Shown here in pieces: positions 24,537 to 32,885 of a stretch of 64,000 bases of DNA. Location: positions 7,241,001 to 7,305,000 of the forward strand of contig NZ_CP012382.1 in the NCBI RefSeq assembly GCF_001267885.1. Reading direction: 5' to 3'. The translations under genes were made by a program, and so were the position numbers. The notes beneath the pieces were generated by a model, which worked only from the letters and a program-made list of their open reading frames with translations, made no database searches and was not told the DNA's origin. The stretch is from Streptomyces ambofaciens ATCC 23877. Lineage in GTDB: Bacteria > Actinomycetota > Actinomycetes > Streptomycetales > Streptomycetaceae. Numbering within the stretch: position 1 is the stretch's first letter; each line of letters starts with the position of its first letter.

Positions 24537-25790
24537 TCAAGAACGACGCCCGGCGGCCTTGCGGTTCCGCTTCCGCAGCCGGGAGCGTGCCCGGTCCCGC
24601 AGCCGGGTCAGCCGCGGCATGCGTTCGCGCTGCTCGCGGGTGTGGCGGTCCAGTTCCTCCAGGAGCCGGCGGGAGCGGTGCTCGGTGTCCATCTCGTCGA
24701 TGATGCGGTTGACCTCGGTCAGCACCGCACCCCGCAACTGCCACTGCCGGGCGTCCCGCCGGACGTCCTCCAGCAGCAGCTGGGCCAGTTTGTCCCGGGT
24801 GACCGCGGCCTGCCGCAGCTCGGCGGAGAGGCGCTCCTCGGCGGACTCCGCGTCGTCGCTGGCGCTGGTGGTGACCAGGACCGCGAAGCTGACCACGGCG
24901 TCCGCGATCTCGGACAGCAGCTGCTGGATGGTGGCACCGGTCTCGGGCGGGAACAAGGGTTCCGGCTCGCGTTCCTTCGCCAGGTCGGTGAAGGTGCGCG
25001 CGAGGACCCGCATGACCACGGTGCAGATCTCCAGGGTGTCCAGCCCGGTACGCAGCACCACCCGGTGCAGCAGCCCCTCCCGGACACGGGGATTGAACCG
25101 CAGACTGTCCTCGGCCTGCCGGAGGTCCTCGTCCACCTCGCCGATGTCGTGGTCGAGGCGGCGGGCCTCGTGCAGCCGGGCCGCCGCCTCGTGCCAGGGT
25201 GTGCTGTCGGCGGCCTCCTCGCCCATGCGCAGCATCAGCTGCCGCACCCGCCGGGCGAGGCCCTCGATCGACTCACCCGCCTGCTCCACCCACACCGGAG
25301 GGGCCAGGACCAGGTTGAAGGCCAGTCCGACGATCGCCCCGATCAGTGTCTCCACCACCCGCGCCCACGCCAGGCTCCCGTGCGAGGTCACCCCGAGCAC
25401 CAGCATCGCGCTGATGGCCACCTCGGCCACGAACTCGTGCGCCCGCACCAGATGTCCGACGCCCAGCGCCGCCACGATCAGCAGGGCCAGACTCCACCAG
25501 CTCAGCCCCACCAACTGGCTGAAGGCGATGGCGACCAGGACACCGGCCACCACGGCGTTCACCCGGCGGAAGCTCATCTTGAGCGTGGCGTACAGGGTCA
25601 CCTGGACGACCAGCAGAGCGGTCAGGGGCGCCGTCAGCGGCGCGGCCGACTTGTCGGGCGTCAGCCGCACCGCGATCACGTAGGCGATCGACGCCGCCGC
25701 GGCCGAGCGCAGCGCCTGCACGACCATGGGGTCCCTGAGCCACTTCACCGGCTGCACAGCCGACGCGGCACTCTCACGTACATCCCGCAT
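24537..25790 (-). CDS. FUSC/aromatic-acid-exporter-like membrane protein
   Basis: 417 aa from ATG 25790 (MRDVRES). Six hydrophobic helices lie within residues about 20-165 (SAAAASIAYVIAVRL, LLVVQVTLYATL, VNAVVAGVLVAIAF, WWSLALLIVAALGVG, VAISAMLVLGVTS, ETLIGAIVGLAFNLVLAP). A long helical cytoplasmic part follows, rich in Glu, Arg and Leu, and a very basic tail (RARSRLRKRNRKAAGRR). This is the ArAE/FUSC layout of aromatic-acid and small-molecule exporters. A second protein of the same type is at 29698-30888. No regulator is linked. Confidence 0.82.
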   Translation of the reverse strand: MRDVRESAASAVQPVKWLRDPMVVQALRSAAAASIAYVIAVRLTPDKSAAPLTAPLTALLVVQVTLYATLKMSFRRVNAVVAGVLVAIAFSQLVGLSWWSLALLIVAALGVGHLVRAHEFVAEVAISAMLVLGVTSHGSLAWARVVETLIGAIVGLAFNLVLAPPVWVEQAGESIEGLARRVRQLMLRMGEEAADSTPWHEAAARLHEARRLDHDIGEVDEDLRQAEDSLRFNPRVREGLLHRVVLRTGLDTLEICTVVMRVLARTFTDLAKEREPEPLFPPETGATIQQLLSEIADAVVSFAVLVTTSASDDAESAEERLSAELRQAAVTRDKLAQLLLEDVRRDARQWQLRGAVLTEVNRIIDEMDTEHRSRRLLEELDRHTREQRERMPRLTRLRDRARSRLRKRNRKAAGRRS

Positions 25791-25904
25791 CCTCGGGCTG
25801 TTCCCTTCCCCGGGCGCATCGAACGTATCCGGACAGGACGGTAGCCGGACAAAGGGGGTCGGGAGGGTTCTCACGCGCCGCGCGCCGCCGGGCGTCCGAG
25901 ATCT

Positions 25905-26399
25905 TCAGGCGGCCACTTTGCCGAGGAACGCGGAGAGATTGCCGAGGGTGCGGGCCACCTGTTCCTCCAGGGTGAGGCTCTCCTCGAAGCGGGCCCCGCC
26001 CTCCGGCGCCTTCCTGCCGCGCAGGTACAGGGAACAGGCGAGGTCGGTGCACATGTACAGGCCGACCGTGTTGCCCTCCCGGCCGGCCGGGCCCGCCTTG
26101 CGCGCCGTCATCAGGGAGACGCCGCCCCGGGGATGGGTGGTCAGGCACAGCGCGCACATGCTGCGCTGGAGGAAGCCCGGCCGGGCGGGCTGGAACCGCA
26201 GGGCCACGCCGGTGAGCCGGCCGCCGTCCTCGGTGACCAGATAACTGCGGTCGGGGGCGCCCGGCTCGCGCCAGCCGAGGAAGTCGAGATCGTCCCAGGG
26301 ACGCTGGTCGAGGTCGCGGGGGACGGACAGGCGCTTGGCCTCGCCCTTCGTGCAGTTGATGAACGAGCCGCGGATGTCCTGCTCGGTGAGTGCTCTCAC
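25905..26399 (-). CDS. FBP-domain protein (FusB/EF-G-binding type)
   Basis: 164 aa, GTG 26399 preceded by GGAGGG. The N-terminal helical part (LTEQDIRGSFINCTKGEAKRL) is followed by a treble-clef zinc finger: SMCALCLTTHPRGGVSL near residue 85 and GLYMCTDLACSLYLRG near 120 supply four cysteines. This is the FBP fold of the staphylococcal FusB proteins, which bind elongation factor G and free it from ribosomes, giving fusidic acid resistance; actinobacterial members are mostly untested. The C-terminus (LTLEEQVARTLGNLSAFL) is helical. It is divergent from the ROK gene across a strong nested palindrome. Confidence 0.85.
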   Translation of the reverse strand: MRALTEQDIRGSFINCTKGEAKRLSVPRDLDQRPWDDLDFLGWREPGAPDRSYLVTEDGGRLTGVALRFQPARPGFLQRSMCALCLTTHPRGGVSLMTARKAGPAGREGNTVGLYMCTDLACSLYLRGRKAPEGGARFEESLTLEEQVARTLGNLSAFLGKVAA

Positions 26400-26444
26400 G
26401 GGAATCCCTCCGGGTGGCGGTGCACGGGGTGCCCAGGGGCAGGA

Positions 26445-26484
26445 CCTAGAGGCAGTACCTAGGGCCCCTAGGTTTCTGCCTAGC
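26445..26484. promoter_or_regulatory. Nested palindromes between FBP and ROK genes
   Basis: The core ACCTAGGGCCCCTAGGT (26457-26473) has perfect 8-bp arms around one base. It is flanked by GGCAG (26451-26455) and CTGCC (26476-26480) and then CTAG/TAG, so about 40 bases form one extended dyad. Either the ROK protein or another repressor could use it. Confidence 0.6.
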
Positions 26485-26623
26485 ATAGATAGGGAGGGTG
26501 GTGGGGAGCCAGCGAATATCGGGGGGCGCGAGTTCATAGCATGAATTAAGGAGAGAGGGAAGTCGCGTGCCGCATCCGGTCGGAGGTATGTTGCAGACCG
26601 GGCACATCAAGGGGAGGCGCCAC

Positions 26624-27913
26624 ATGGCGGGGCGGAACGGGCGCACGGTGCGCGACCTCAGGAGGGCCAACCGCACGGCCGTACTGCAACGGCTCTACTT
26701 CGAGGGGCCGCTCAGCCGCTTCGAGCTGGGCCCGGCGACGGGACTGAGTTCCGGCTCCGTCAGCAACGTCGTCGCCGACCTGGTCGCCGACGGCCTCGTG
26801 GAGGAGGCCGGCAGCGTCGAATCCGACGGCGGAAGGCCCCGCACCCTGCTGCGGGTGGCCCCCGGCAGCGGCCACATGATCGGCGTGGACGTCGGGGAGA
26901 CCCGGGTGCGCGTCGAACTGTTCGACCTGACCCTCACCGAACTGGCCCGCGCCGAACGCCCGCTGACCCAGCAGCGCTACGACGTCGAGGTGATCGTCGG
27001 ACACATCCGCGACGGCATCGCCGAGGTGCTGGCGGCGGCCGGCCTCGCGCCCGAGCGGTTGCTCGGTGCCGGAGTCGGCGTCCCGGGCATCGTCGAGCAC
27101 ACACCCGACCGGGGCGCCGTCGTGCACGGGCAGACCATCGGCTGGGACGCGGTCCCGCTGGAGGCCCTGCTCCGCGCCGGCTCGCCGCTGCCCGACACCG
27201 TCCCCTACGTCATCGACAACGGCGCCAAGACCCTCGGCCAGGCCGAGATGTGGTTCGGCGCGGGACGCGGCGCCCGCAACGCGATCGTGGTCCTCTTCGG
27301 TTCCGGCGTGGGCGCCAGCCTCGTCACCCCCGAGGCCGAGCACGGCCGGGCGGTCGAATGGGGCCACCTGACGGTGCGGGTCAGAGGCCGGCGCTGCCGC
27401 TGCGGTGCGCTCGGCTGCCTGGAGGCCTACGCCGGCGCCGAGTCACTGCTGGCCCGCTGGCGGGAGGAGGGCGGCCGGGTACCCGAGGGCACCGACGAGG
27501 AGACCGCCCTGACCGCGCTGCTCGCCGCCGCCCACCCGGCCGACGACGAGGAGCCCGACCCGGTCGCGCTCGCCGTCCTGGAGGAGACCGCCGAGTACCT
27601 GGGCGCCGGGCTGTCCGACCTGATCAACCTCTTCCAGCCCGAGCGCATCCTCATCGGCGGCTGGGCAGGCCTCCAGCTCGGCACCCGCTTCCTGCCCGCG
27701 GTACGCCGGTACGCGGCGTCCTACGCGCTGCGCCACCCCGCCGAGAAGGTGACGGTCGAGCTGGGACGGCTCGGTCCGGACGCGGTGACCGTCGGCGCCG
27801 CGATCCTGCCGCTGGCCGACTTCTTCGCGCGCGGTGGCCGGCGCCCCGAACCGGCGCCCGACCACCCGGCGCCCGCCTGGCGCACGGCGCTGGAGGAGCG
27901 GGCACCGCACTGA
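26624..27913 (+). CDS. ROK-family transcriptional regulator/sugar kinase
   Basis: 429 aa. The ATG at 26624 has GGGGAGG seven bases upstream; in-frame starts at 26567 and 26588 are less likely. Residues about 5-60 are a winged helix (LRRANRTAVLQRLYFEGPLSRFELGPATGLSSGSVSNVVADL). The ROK domain follows: DVGETRVRVELFDL as ATP-binding motif, GVGVPGIVE, and the zinc motif CRCGALGCLEAYAG near residue 265. The presence of both halves makes it a regulator of the NagC/XylR type. No sugar genes lie beside it. A regulated site is likely the nested palindrome upstream. Confidence 0.9.
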   Translation: MAGRNGRTVRDLRRANRTAVLQRLYFEGPLSRFELGPATGLSSGSVSNVVADLVADGLVEEAGSVESDGGRPRTLLRVAPGSGHMIGVDVGETRVRVELFDLTLTELARAERPLTQQRYDVEVIVGHIRDGIAEVLAAAGLAPERLLGAGVGVPGIVEHTPDRGAVVHGQTIGWDAVPLEALLRAGSPLPDTVPYVIDNGAKTLGQAEMWFGAGRGARNAIVVLFGSGVGASLVTPEAEHGRAVEWGHLTVRVRGRRCRCGALGCLEAYAGAESLLARWREEGGRVPEGTDEETALTALLAAAHPADDEEPDPVALAVLEETAEYLGAGLSDLINLFQPERILIGGWAGLQLGTRFLPAVRRYAASYALRHPAEKVTVELGRLGPDAVTVGAAILPLADFFARGGRRPEPAPDHPAPAWRTALEERAPH

Positions 27914-27986
27914 TGTTTCGCCGATCACCGCGGAGGTACCCGAGGCGGCTCAGAACACCCGTAGGACCGCGGAAAGGAAGTGCGCC

Positions 27987-28277
27987 GTGACCGACCACCG
28001 CCTCGAAGGACCGGGCGAGACCGGTGAGCCCGTCCCGCGGGACATGCCGGACCAGCAGGCCGGCCCCGGGGACGACCCGTGGGAGGCCGCGGCCCCCACC
28101 CGCGAGCAGCTCGAGCAGGGCCAGCGCCCCGAGGACACCGACGCCGACGACGGGACGACGGACACGGACGAAGCCGACGCCGACGTACCCGACACGGACG
28201 AGGCGGGAACGGGCCGTCGGGGCGCCCCGCACGCGGGCGACCCCGACCATCCGGTGCCCGACGAGCCCTCCGGCTGA
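27987..28277 (+). CDS. Small acidic disordered protein
   Basis: 96 aa, GTG 27987 preceded by GGAAAGGAAG. Composition is dominated by Asp, Glu, Thr, Pro and Gly (for example TDADDGTTDTDEADAD), with no hydrophobic core, so it is expected to be unstructured. Similar acidic Streptomyces proteins are known only as hypotheticals. It follows the ROK gene by 73 bases and is ended by a very strong hairpin. Coding status is supported by the ribosome site and codon bias; function unknown. Confidence 0.55.
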   Translation: MTDHRLEGPGETGEPVPRDMPDQQAGPGDDPWEAAAPTREQLEQGQRPEDTDADDGTTDTDEADADVPDTDEAGTGRRGAPHAGDPDHPVPDEPSG

Positions 28278-28312
28278 CGCCCTCCCGCCCCCCGCTGGAC
28301 CCGCAGGAGGCG

Positions 28313-28356
28313 GGAAGGGGCCGGTGTCCGCGGCGTTGCGGACACCGGCCCCTTCC
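28313..28356. terminator. Perfect 19-bp stem, bidirectional terminator
   Basis: Arms 28313-28331 and 28338-28356 pair perfectly (GGAAGGGGCCGGTGTCCGC and its complement) around a 6-base loop. It sits between the convergent genes ending at 28277 and 28369 and would stop both. Confidence 0.9.
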
Positions 28357-28368
28357 GTGCCGCGGAGG

Positions 28369-29400
28369 TCAGCCGACCTTGCGCCCCCGCAGGGGCTCCG
28401 TGGCGGCTCCGGCGCCCTGCTGGAAGCCCTCCAGGAACTCCTCCAGCACCTCGGTGGCCGTACGCACCGGCCGCCAGCCCAGCTCGGCGCGGGCCCGGGT
28501 GCAGTCCATGAGCGGCAGCCGCAGCACCGCGTCGAACAGGTGCGGGGAGGCGGGCAGCAGACGCAGCCCCCACGCGGCGGCGATCGCCGAGCGCGCCGCG
28601 GTGCGGGGCAGCCGCACCGGACGCCTGCCGGTCATCTCGCCGAGCAGCTCCGCGTCGACCGGCGGCTCGGCCGCCAGGTTGAACGGGCCCCGGGCGTCCT
28701 CGGACCGGGCCGCCAGCCGGTACGCGCCCGCCGCGTCGTCGGTGTGCAGGGCCTGCACCCGCAGGCCGGGAACGTCCGGCAGGAACGGCAGCAGATCCGG
28801 GCGGGCCAGCGGCCCCGGCAGGTACTTGCCGCCGAAGATCCGGCGCTGCTCGCTGGCCGACTCCCGCTTGAAGAGGAAGGCCGGACGCATCCGCACCACC
28901 CGGATATCGGGGTGGTCGCGTTCGAAGATGTCCAGCGCCCGCTCCAGGTAGGCCTTCTCCCGGCAGTACGCGGCGTCCGGCCAGCCGTGCGTCGGCCACG
29001 ACTCGTCCACCGCACGTTCCTTCGGCCCCGGCGAGTAGGCGCCGACCGACGAGGCGTGCACCAGCGCCGGCACCCCGGCCGCGGCCACCGCCTCGAAGAC
29101 CCAGAGGGAACCGAGGACGTTCGTGCGCCAGGTCGTCGCCGGGTCGTGCGTCGGCTGGAACGCCCAGGCCAGATGCACCACGGCGTCGGCACCGGCGAAG
29201 TGGCCGCCCAGGTCGGCCCGCTCGGAGGCCAGGTCGACCGCGGCCCACTCCGTCTTCGGGGGCGACCACTCGGGGATCCGCCGGGCCAGCCCCACCACGG
29301 ACCCGACCTCCGGATCTTCCGACAGAAGCCGGACCACGCTGGTGCCCACGTTGCCGGTGGCACCCGTGACCACGATCCTGCTGCCCGCTGTGCTGCTCAC
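28369..29400 (-). CDS. NAD-dependent epimerase/dehydratase-like extended SDR
   Basis: 343 aa from GTG 29400 with GAGGAG eight bases upstream. The Rossmann motif is VVTGATGNVG (TGxxGxxG) near residue 12. DAVVHLAW is the next conserved strand, the catalytic Ser lies in HASSVGAY, and Tyr and Lys in AAYCREKAYLE (YxxxK) near 150. C-terminal segments FNLAAEPPVDAELL and LGWRPVRTATEVLEEFLEG follow the extended-SDR pattern. Family members act on sugar nucleotides or related NAD(P) substrates. The upstream region holds a terminator and a multi-stem structure. Confidence 0.85.
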   Translation of the reverse strand: MSSTAGSRIVVTGATGNVGTSVVRLLSEDPEVGSVVGLARRIPEWSPPKTEWAAVDLASERADLGGHFAGADAVVHLAWAFQPTHDPATTWRTNVLGSLWVFEAVAAAGVPALVHASSVGAYSPGPKERAVDESWPTHGWPDAAYCREKAYLERALDIFERDHPDIRVVRMRPAFLFKRESASEQRRIFGGKYLPGPLARPDLLPFLPDVPGLRVQALHTDDAAGAYRLAARSEDARGPFNLAAEPPVDAELLGEMTGRRPVRLPRTAARSAIAAAWGLRLLPASPHLFDAVLRLPLMDCTRARAELGWRPVRTATEVLEEFLEGFQQGAGAATEPLRGRKVG

Positions 29401-29477
29401 CTTGCGCTCCTCTCGGCCGCGTACCCGCGCGAAGGGGCACCGGGTACCCGTCCCGCCGGAGGGGCACGCAAGGAGAA

Positions 29478-29511
29478 GCCCCGATCGCGACGGGGGAATC
29501 ACGATCGGGGC
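29478..29511 (-). terminator. Stem-loop in the epimerase leader, probable terminator of the upstream gene
   Basis: GCCCCGATCG (29478-29487) and CGATCGGGGC (29502-29511) pair perfectly with a 14-base loop. On the minus strand the stem is followed by CTTCTCCTT, the closest to a U tract seen in this region, so it probably ends transcripts from the gene at 29698. Confidence 0.55.
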
Positions 29512-29521
29512 GGTCTGGGGC

Positions 29522-29630
29522 GGGTACGGATGGCGGTCGCCTCTCGGCGAGACGCTCCACAGGGCTTCAGCCGAACGATCGTCCCTGTGGGCAGAAGGTG
29601 AGGCCCGGGGACACTGTCCCATCCGTACCC
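29522..29630 (-). ncRNA. Candidate structured RNA, closing stem with two internal hairpins
   Basis: A perfect 12-bp closing stem (29522-29533 with 29619-29630) encloses a 5-bp hairpin with a TCTC loop (29537-29550) and an 8-bp hairpin (29557-29564 with 29583-29590). It lies between two minus-strand genes, 122 bases upstream of the epimerase start, so a 5'-leader or processed RNA on the minus strand is likelier. I match it to no known riboswitch class. Confidence 0.4.
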
Positions 29631-29697
29631 ACGCCTTCTTCAACGGGAGAGGGTCCGCCGGTGTTCCGCCGTCTGTTCTGTTTTGGGGTGATGTGGG

Positions 29698-30888
29698 TCA
29701 CTGTGTCTGCGGCTCGGGGACGATCTCGGCCCACAGGTTCTCCGCCTGCAGCAGCAAGGTGCCGAGCACCGCGGTCCGAGCGGCGCCCTGTCCGGCCTCT
29801 TCCCGCAGCCCCTCCTGCAACCGGCGGTGCAGTTCCTTCATGGTCGCCTCCGTCGCCTCCTCCGGACGGGCCCGACCGGCCTCGCCCAGCAGCCGGTCGG
29901 CCTCCGTCCGGCAGGCGTCGCCGATCAGGCCCAGCAGGCGCGCGTACAGGTCCAGCACCGGTCCCTCCGGCGGGGCGGGGGTGCGGTGCTCGTCGGCCGC
30001 GACCGCCAGTGTCCGGGTCAGGGCCGAGATGTGCCCGGTGACGCGGTTCCACCGCTGGTCCTCCTCCTCGGCCGGAACGGCGGCGGGCGCGCGGTTCAGC
30101 ACCCGCAGCGGGCCGTAGGTCAGCCGCAGGCTCTCCTGGCTCCAGGACCGCGCCGACTTCAGCGCCTCCGCGCGCCGCTGCAGTCGCGCGGAGGCACTCG
30201 ACCAGCCGGTCGCGGTCTGCGCGTCCCACTCGGTCTTGCGCAGGTCGTCCGCGACGGAGTGCAGGACGTCGCCCGCCTCCCGCGCCAGCGCCGACAGGTT
30301 CTCCCGGACGTCCCGCAGATGGATCGGCGGCAGCACGAGAGCGTTGACCGCCACGCCGATGAACGCCCCGAGTGCCGCCTGCCCCAACCGGTGCCCGACC
30401 GCCGAGGCCGACACGGCCGTGCCGGAGAGGAGGACGAACACGGCGGTGGTGGCCGCGTAGATGCCCTGCTGGCCGAAGCGGGGCCAGTTGGCGATCAGCA
30501 TGAGCACCGGCAGCGACAGCGCCAGTGCCCCCGTGTTGTCATCGGTCAGCACCTGCGCCCCCGAGGCCAGCAGCGCCCCGGCGCAGATCGCCGCGAACTG
30601 CTGGGTGGCCAGCCGGACCGAGCTGTAGACGGTGGCCTGCACGAGGACGAGCGCGACCCACGGCGCCATCAGCGCCATCGGATCGTCCATCCAGACACCC
30701 GCCACGAGCCAGGCGAGCAGGGCCGCGCCGGCCGCCTTCAGCGACTGGACCACCAGGTCGCGCTCACGGCCCGGCCCCCGGCAGGCGGCCAGGGCGGCCC
30801 GTCCGACGGCCGATGCCTCTCGCCACACCGCGTCCCATGGCCGCCACCCCCGTAGTCTCTGCCTGCCCGTCTCTGTCACAGCGGTCAT
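29698..30888 (-). CDS. FUSC/aromatic-acid-exporter-like membrane protein (second copy)
   Basis: 396 aa from ATG 30888. About six hydrophobic helices fall within residues 45-175 (SLKAAGAALLAWLVAGVWM, WVALVLVQATVYSSV, QQFAAICAGALLASG, ALALSLPVLMLIANW, GIYAATTAVFVLLSG, LGQAALGAFIGVAVNALVLP). A long helical cytoplasmic region follows. It has the same build as the protein at 24537-25790 but low visible identity. The ribosome site is weak. Downstream on the same strand, about 300 bases away, is the epimerase gene. Confidence 0.82.
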   Translation of the reverse strand: MTAVTETGRQRLRGWRPWDAVWREASAVGRAALAACRGPGRERDLVVQSLKAAGAALLAWLVAGVWMDDPMALMAPWVALVLVQATVYSSVRLATQQFAAICAGALLASGAQVLTDDNTGALALSLPVLMLIANWPRFGQQGIYAATTAVFVLLSGTAVSASAVGHRLGQAALGAFIGVAVNALVLPPIHLRDVRENLSALAREAGDVLHSVADDLRKTEWDAQTATGWSSASARLQRRAEALKSARSWSQESLRLTYGPLRVLNRAPAAVPAEEEDQRWNRVTGHISALTRTLAVAADEHRTPAPPEGPVLDLYARLLGLIGDACRTEADRLLGEAGRARPEEATEATMKELHRRLQEGLREEAGQGAARTAVLGTLLLQAENLWAEIVPEPQTQ

Positions 30889-30949
30889 GCGGTACCGGGT
30901 ATCCCCGTCACCGGCCGACACGTCCGGACGTGACGTACACCTCGGCGGC

Positions 30950-31606
30950 TCATCCGAGAGGGCTCCGGTCCAGGGAGGCGAGCAGGGCGGCCGGGTCGGC
31001 GTGGACCGCGTCCGCGCCCGCCTCCTCCAGGTCGGCGCGGGGCAGACCGCCGCACAGCACGGCCACGCAGCGGACCCCGGCCCGGCTGCCCGCGCGCATG
31101 TCCCAGACGGTGTCGCCGACGAACACCGCCCGCTCGGCCGGCACCCCGACCAGCTCCAGGGCGTGCTCGACCGGCTCGGGGGCCGGCTTGCCCGCGTCGA
31201 CGTCGTCGGCGCTCGCGGTGGCGGCGATCGCGTCGTCCGCGTCGATCGCCCGCCGCAGCGCGTCCAGCTCCGGCCCGCCCGCCGAGGTGGCGAGGACCAC
31301 CTTCCAGCCGTCGCGGGCGAGGCGGCGCAGCAGCTCACCGGCGTCCGGCAGGGCGGGCAGGCGGTCGAAGTACTGTCCGTACAGCGCCTTGTGGGCGGCG
31401 CTCAGCTCCGCGTCCTGGTCCGTGTCCCGGTCCTCGCCCAGCAGATGCGCGACGAGGTCGGTGGAGGGGAGGCCCACGGCCCGGTGGATGGCGTGCATCG
31501 GCACCCGGTGCCCCGCCTGCCGGAACGCCTCCCACCAGGTCGCCACATGCAGGTGATTGGTGTCGACGAGGGTTCCGTCGACGTCGAACACGGCCGCCCG
31601 TTCCAT
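30950..31606 (-). CDS. HAD-superfamily phosphatase
   Basis: 218 aa, ATG 31606. Motif I is FDVDGTLVDTNHLH (residues 7-20, DxDGT with nucleophile and acid Asp), motif II VLATSAGGPELDAL near 105, motif III Lys in DAGKPAPEPVEHAL near 140 and motif IV FVGDTVWDM near 165. The small helical cap between motifs I and II marks subfamily I, like phosphoglycolate phosphatase and sugar-phosphatases. Substrate unknown. It lies 45 bases downstream of the PHP gene on the same strand, so they are probably co-transcribed. Confidence 0.88.
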   Translation of the reverse strand: MERAAVFDVDGTLVDTNHLHVATWWEAFRQAGHRVPMHAIHRAVGLPSTDLVAHLLGEDRDTDQDAELSAAHKALYGQYFDRLPALPDAGELLRRLARDGWKVVLATSAGGPELDALRRAIDADDAIAATASADDVDAGKPAPEPVEHALELVGVPAERAVFVGDTVWDMRAGSRAGVRCVAVLCGGLPRADLEEAGADAVHADPAALLASLDRSPLG

Positions 31607-31651
31607 GCACTGTTCCTTTCGTGGTCCGTGGATCGTCCGGCGGGTACCACG

Positions 31652-32683
31652 TCAGGGGCCCGTCACTCCGGACGGAGTACGGCCCTCGCGGGTCCAGGCC
31701 AGCAGTTCTTCCCGCGACCACGTGGTGACCACGCGCTCCGGGGGCACCCCGCACTCCTGCGCCCGCGCGCACCCGTGGATCTGCCAGTCCAGCTGACCGG
31801 GCGCGTGCGCGTCGGTGTCCACGGCGAACAGCACGCCGGCCGCCACCGCCCGGCGCAGGAGCCGGCGCGGCGGGTCGAGCCGCTCCGGCCGGCTGTTGAT
31901 CTCGACGGCCGTCCCGGACTCCGCGCAGGCGGCGAAGACCTCGTCCGCGTCGAACTCCGACTCCGGCCGCCCCCGCCCGGTCAGCAGCCGCCCGGTGCAG
32001 TGCCCGAGGATGTCCGCGTGCGGATCGCGTACGGCGGCCACCATGCGGCGGGTCATCGCGCGGGCGTCCATCCGCAGCTTGGAGTGCACGGACACCACGA
32101 CCACGTCGAGCCGCTCCAGCAGGTCCGGCTCCTGGTCGAGCGAGCCGTCGTCGAGGATGTCGCACTCGATACCGGTCAGCAGCCGGAACGGCGCCCAGGT
32201 CTCGTTGAGCGCGGCCACCACGTCGAGCTGCTCGCGCAGCCGCTCGGGGGACAGACCGCGCGCCACCGTGAGCCGCGGCGAGTGGTCGGTCAGCACCGCC
32301 CACTCGTGCCCGAGCGCCGCCGCCGCCCGGCCCATCTCCTCGATCGGGCTGCCGCCGTCCGACCAGTCGGAGTGCAGGTGGCAGTCCCCGCGCAGCCGCT
32401 CCCGCAGCTGCTCCCCGCCCTCGGCGAGCGGGGTGTCCGCCTCGCCCTCCAGCTTCTCCAGATAGCCCGGCACCTCCCCGGCCAGCGCCTCCCGCGCCAC
32501 CTGCGCCGTCTTGGGTCCGACCCCCTTCAGCGACTCCAGGGAGCCCGCCCGCTCGCGCAGCTCGGCGGCCGGCAGCTCGCCCAGCACCCGGGCCGCGGTG
32601 CGAAAGGCGCGTACCCGGTACGTCGGCGCCTGGGAGCGCTCCAGCAGGAACGCGATCCGCTCCAGCGCCTCGACGGGCTCCAT
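31652..32683 (-). CDS. PHP-domain phosphoesterase with N-terminal HhH (PolX-like C-terminal half)
   Basis: 343 aa from ATG 32683, with a strong AGGAGGAGG upstream. Residues 1-90 are helical with helix-hairpin-helix SLKGVGPKTAQVA. From residue 95 the PHP metal motifs appear in order: CHLHSDWSDG, LTDHSPRL, GIECDILDDG, VVVSVHSKL, ILGHCTGRLL, INSRPERLD and AVDTDAHAP. The layout equals the region after the polymerase domain of bacterial family X polymerases, but the polymerase palm is absent. It is likely a DNA-processing or phosphate-releasing metalloenzyme in the cytoplasm. The HAD phosphatase follows. Confidence 0.87.
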   Translation of the reverse strand: MEPVEALERIAFLLERSQAPTYRVRAFRTAARVLGELPAAELRERAGSLESLKGVGPKTAQVAREALAGEVPGYLEKLEGEADTPLAEGGEQLRERLRGDCHLHSDWSDGGSPIEEMGRAAAALGHEWAVLTDHSPRLTVARGLSPERLREQLDVVAALNETWAPFRLLTGIECDILDDGSLDQEPDLLERLDVVVVSVHSKLRMDARAMTRRMVAAVRDPHADILGHCTGRLLTGRGRPESEFDADEVFAACAESGTAVEINSRPERLDPPRRLLRRAVAAGVLFAVDTDAHAPGQLDWQIHGCARAQECGVPPERVVTTWSREELLAWTREGRTPSGVTGP

Positions 32684-32885
32684 CGGCGCCTCCTCCTGGT
32701 CCGAGTACCACCGGTTCCACGGGGCCTTTCGCGCTCCTCCGGCACGTCCAGGGTTCCCCAGCGGCCGGGACCCCGCACCACGGGAGGGCGGTTTGTCCGT
32801 ACCGCACCCGGGTACTGCGACGCCCCGCGCACCGCTCCGCGCGCGGGGCCCGAGGAACCGAGGAGCGCCGAAGAGGAGGTCCGCC

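Noticed and set aside
29522..29630. Identification of the structured element as an M-box, ydaO or cyclic-di-GMP riboswitch.
   Set aside because: Only short words (AGGTGAGGC, CACAGGG) coincide; the conserved cores of those classes are absent. Reported only as an unnamed structure.
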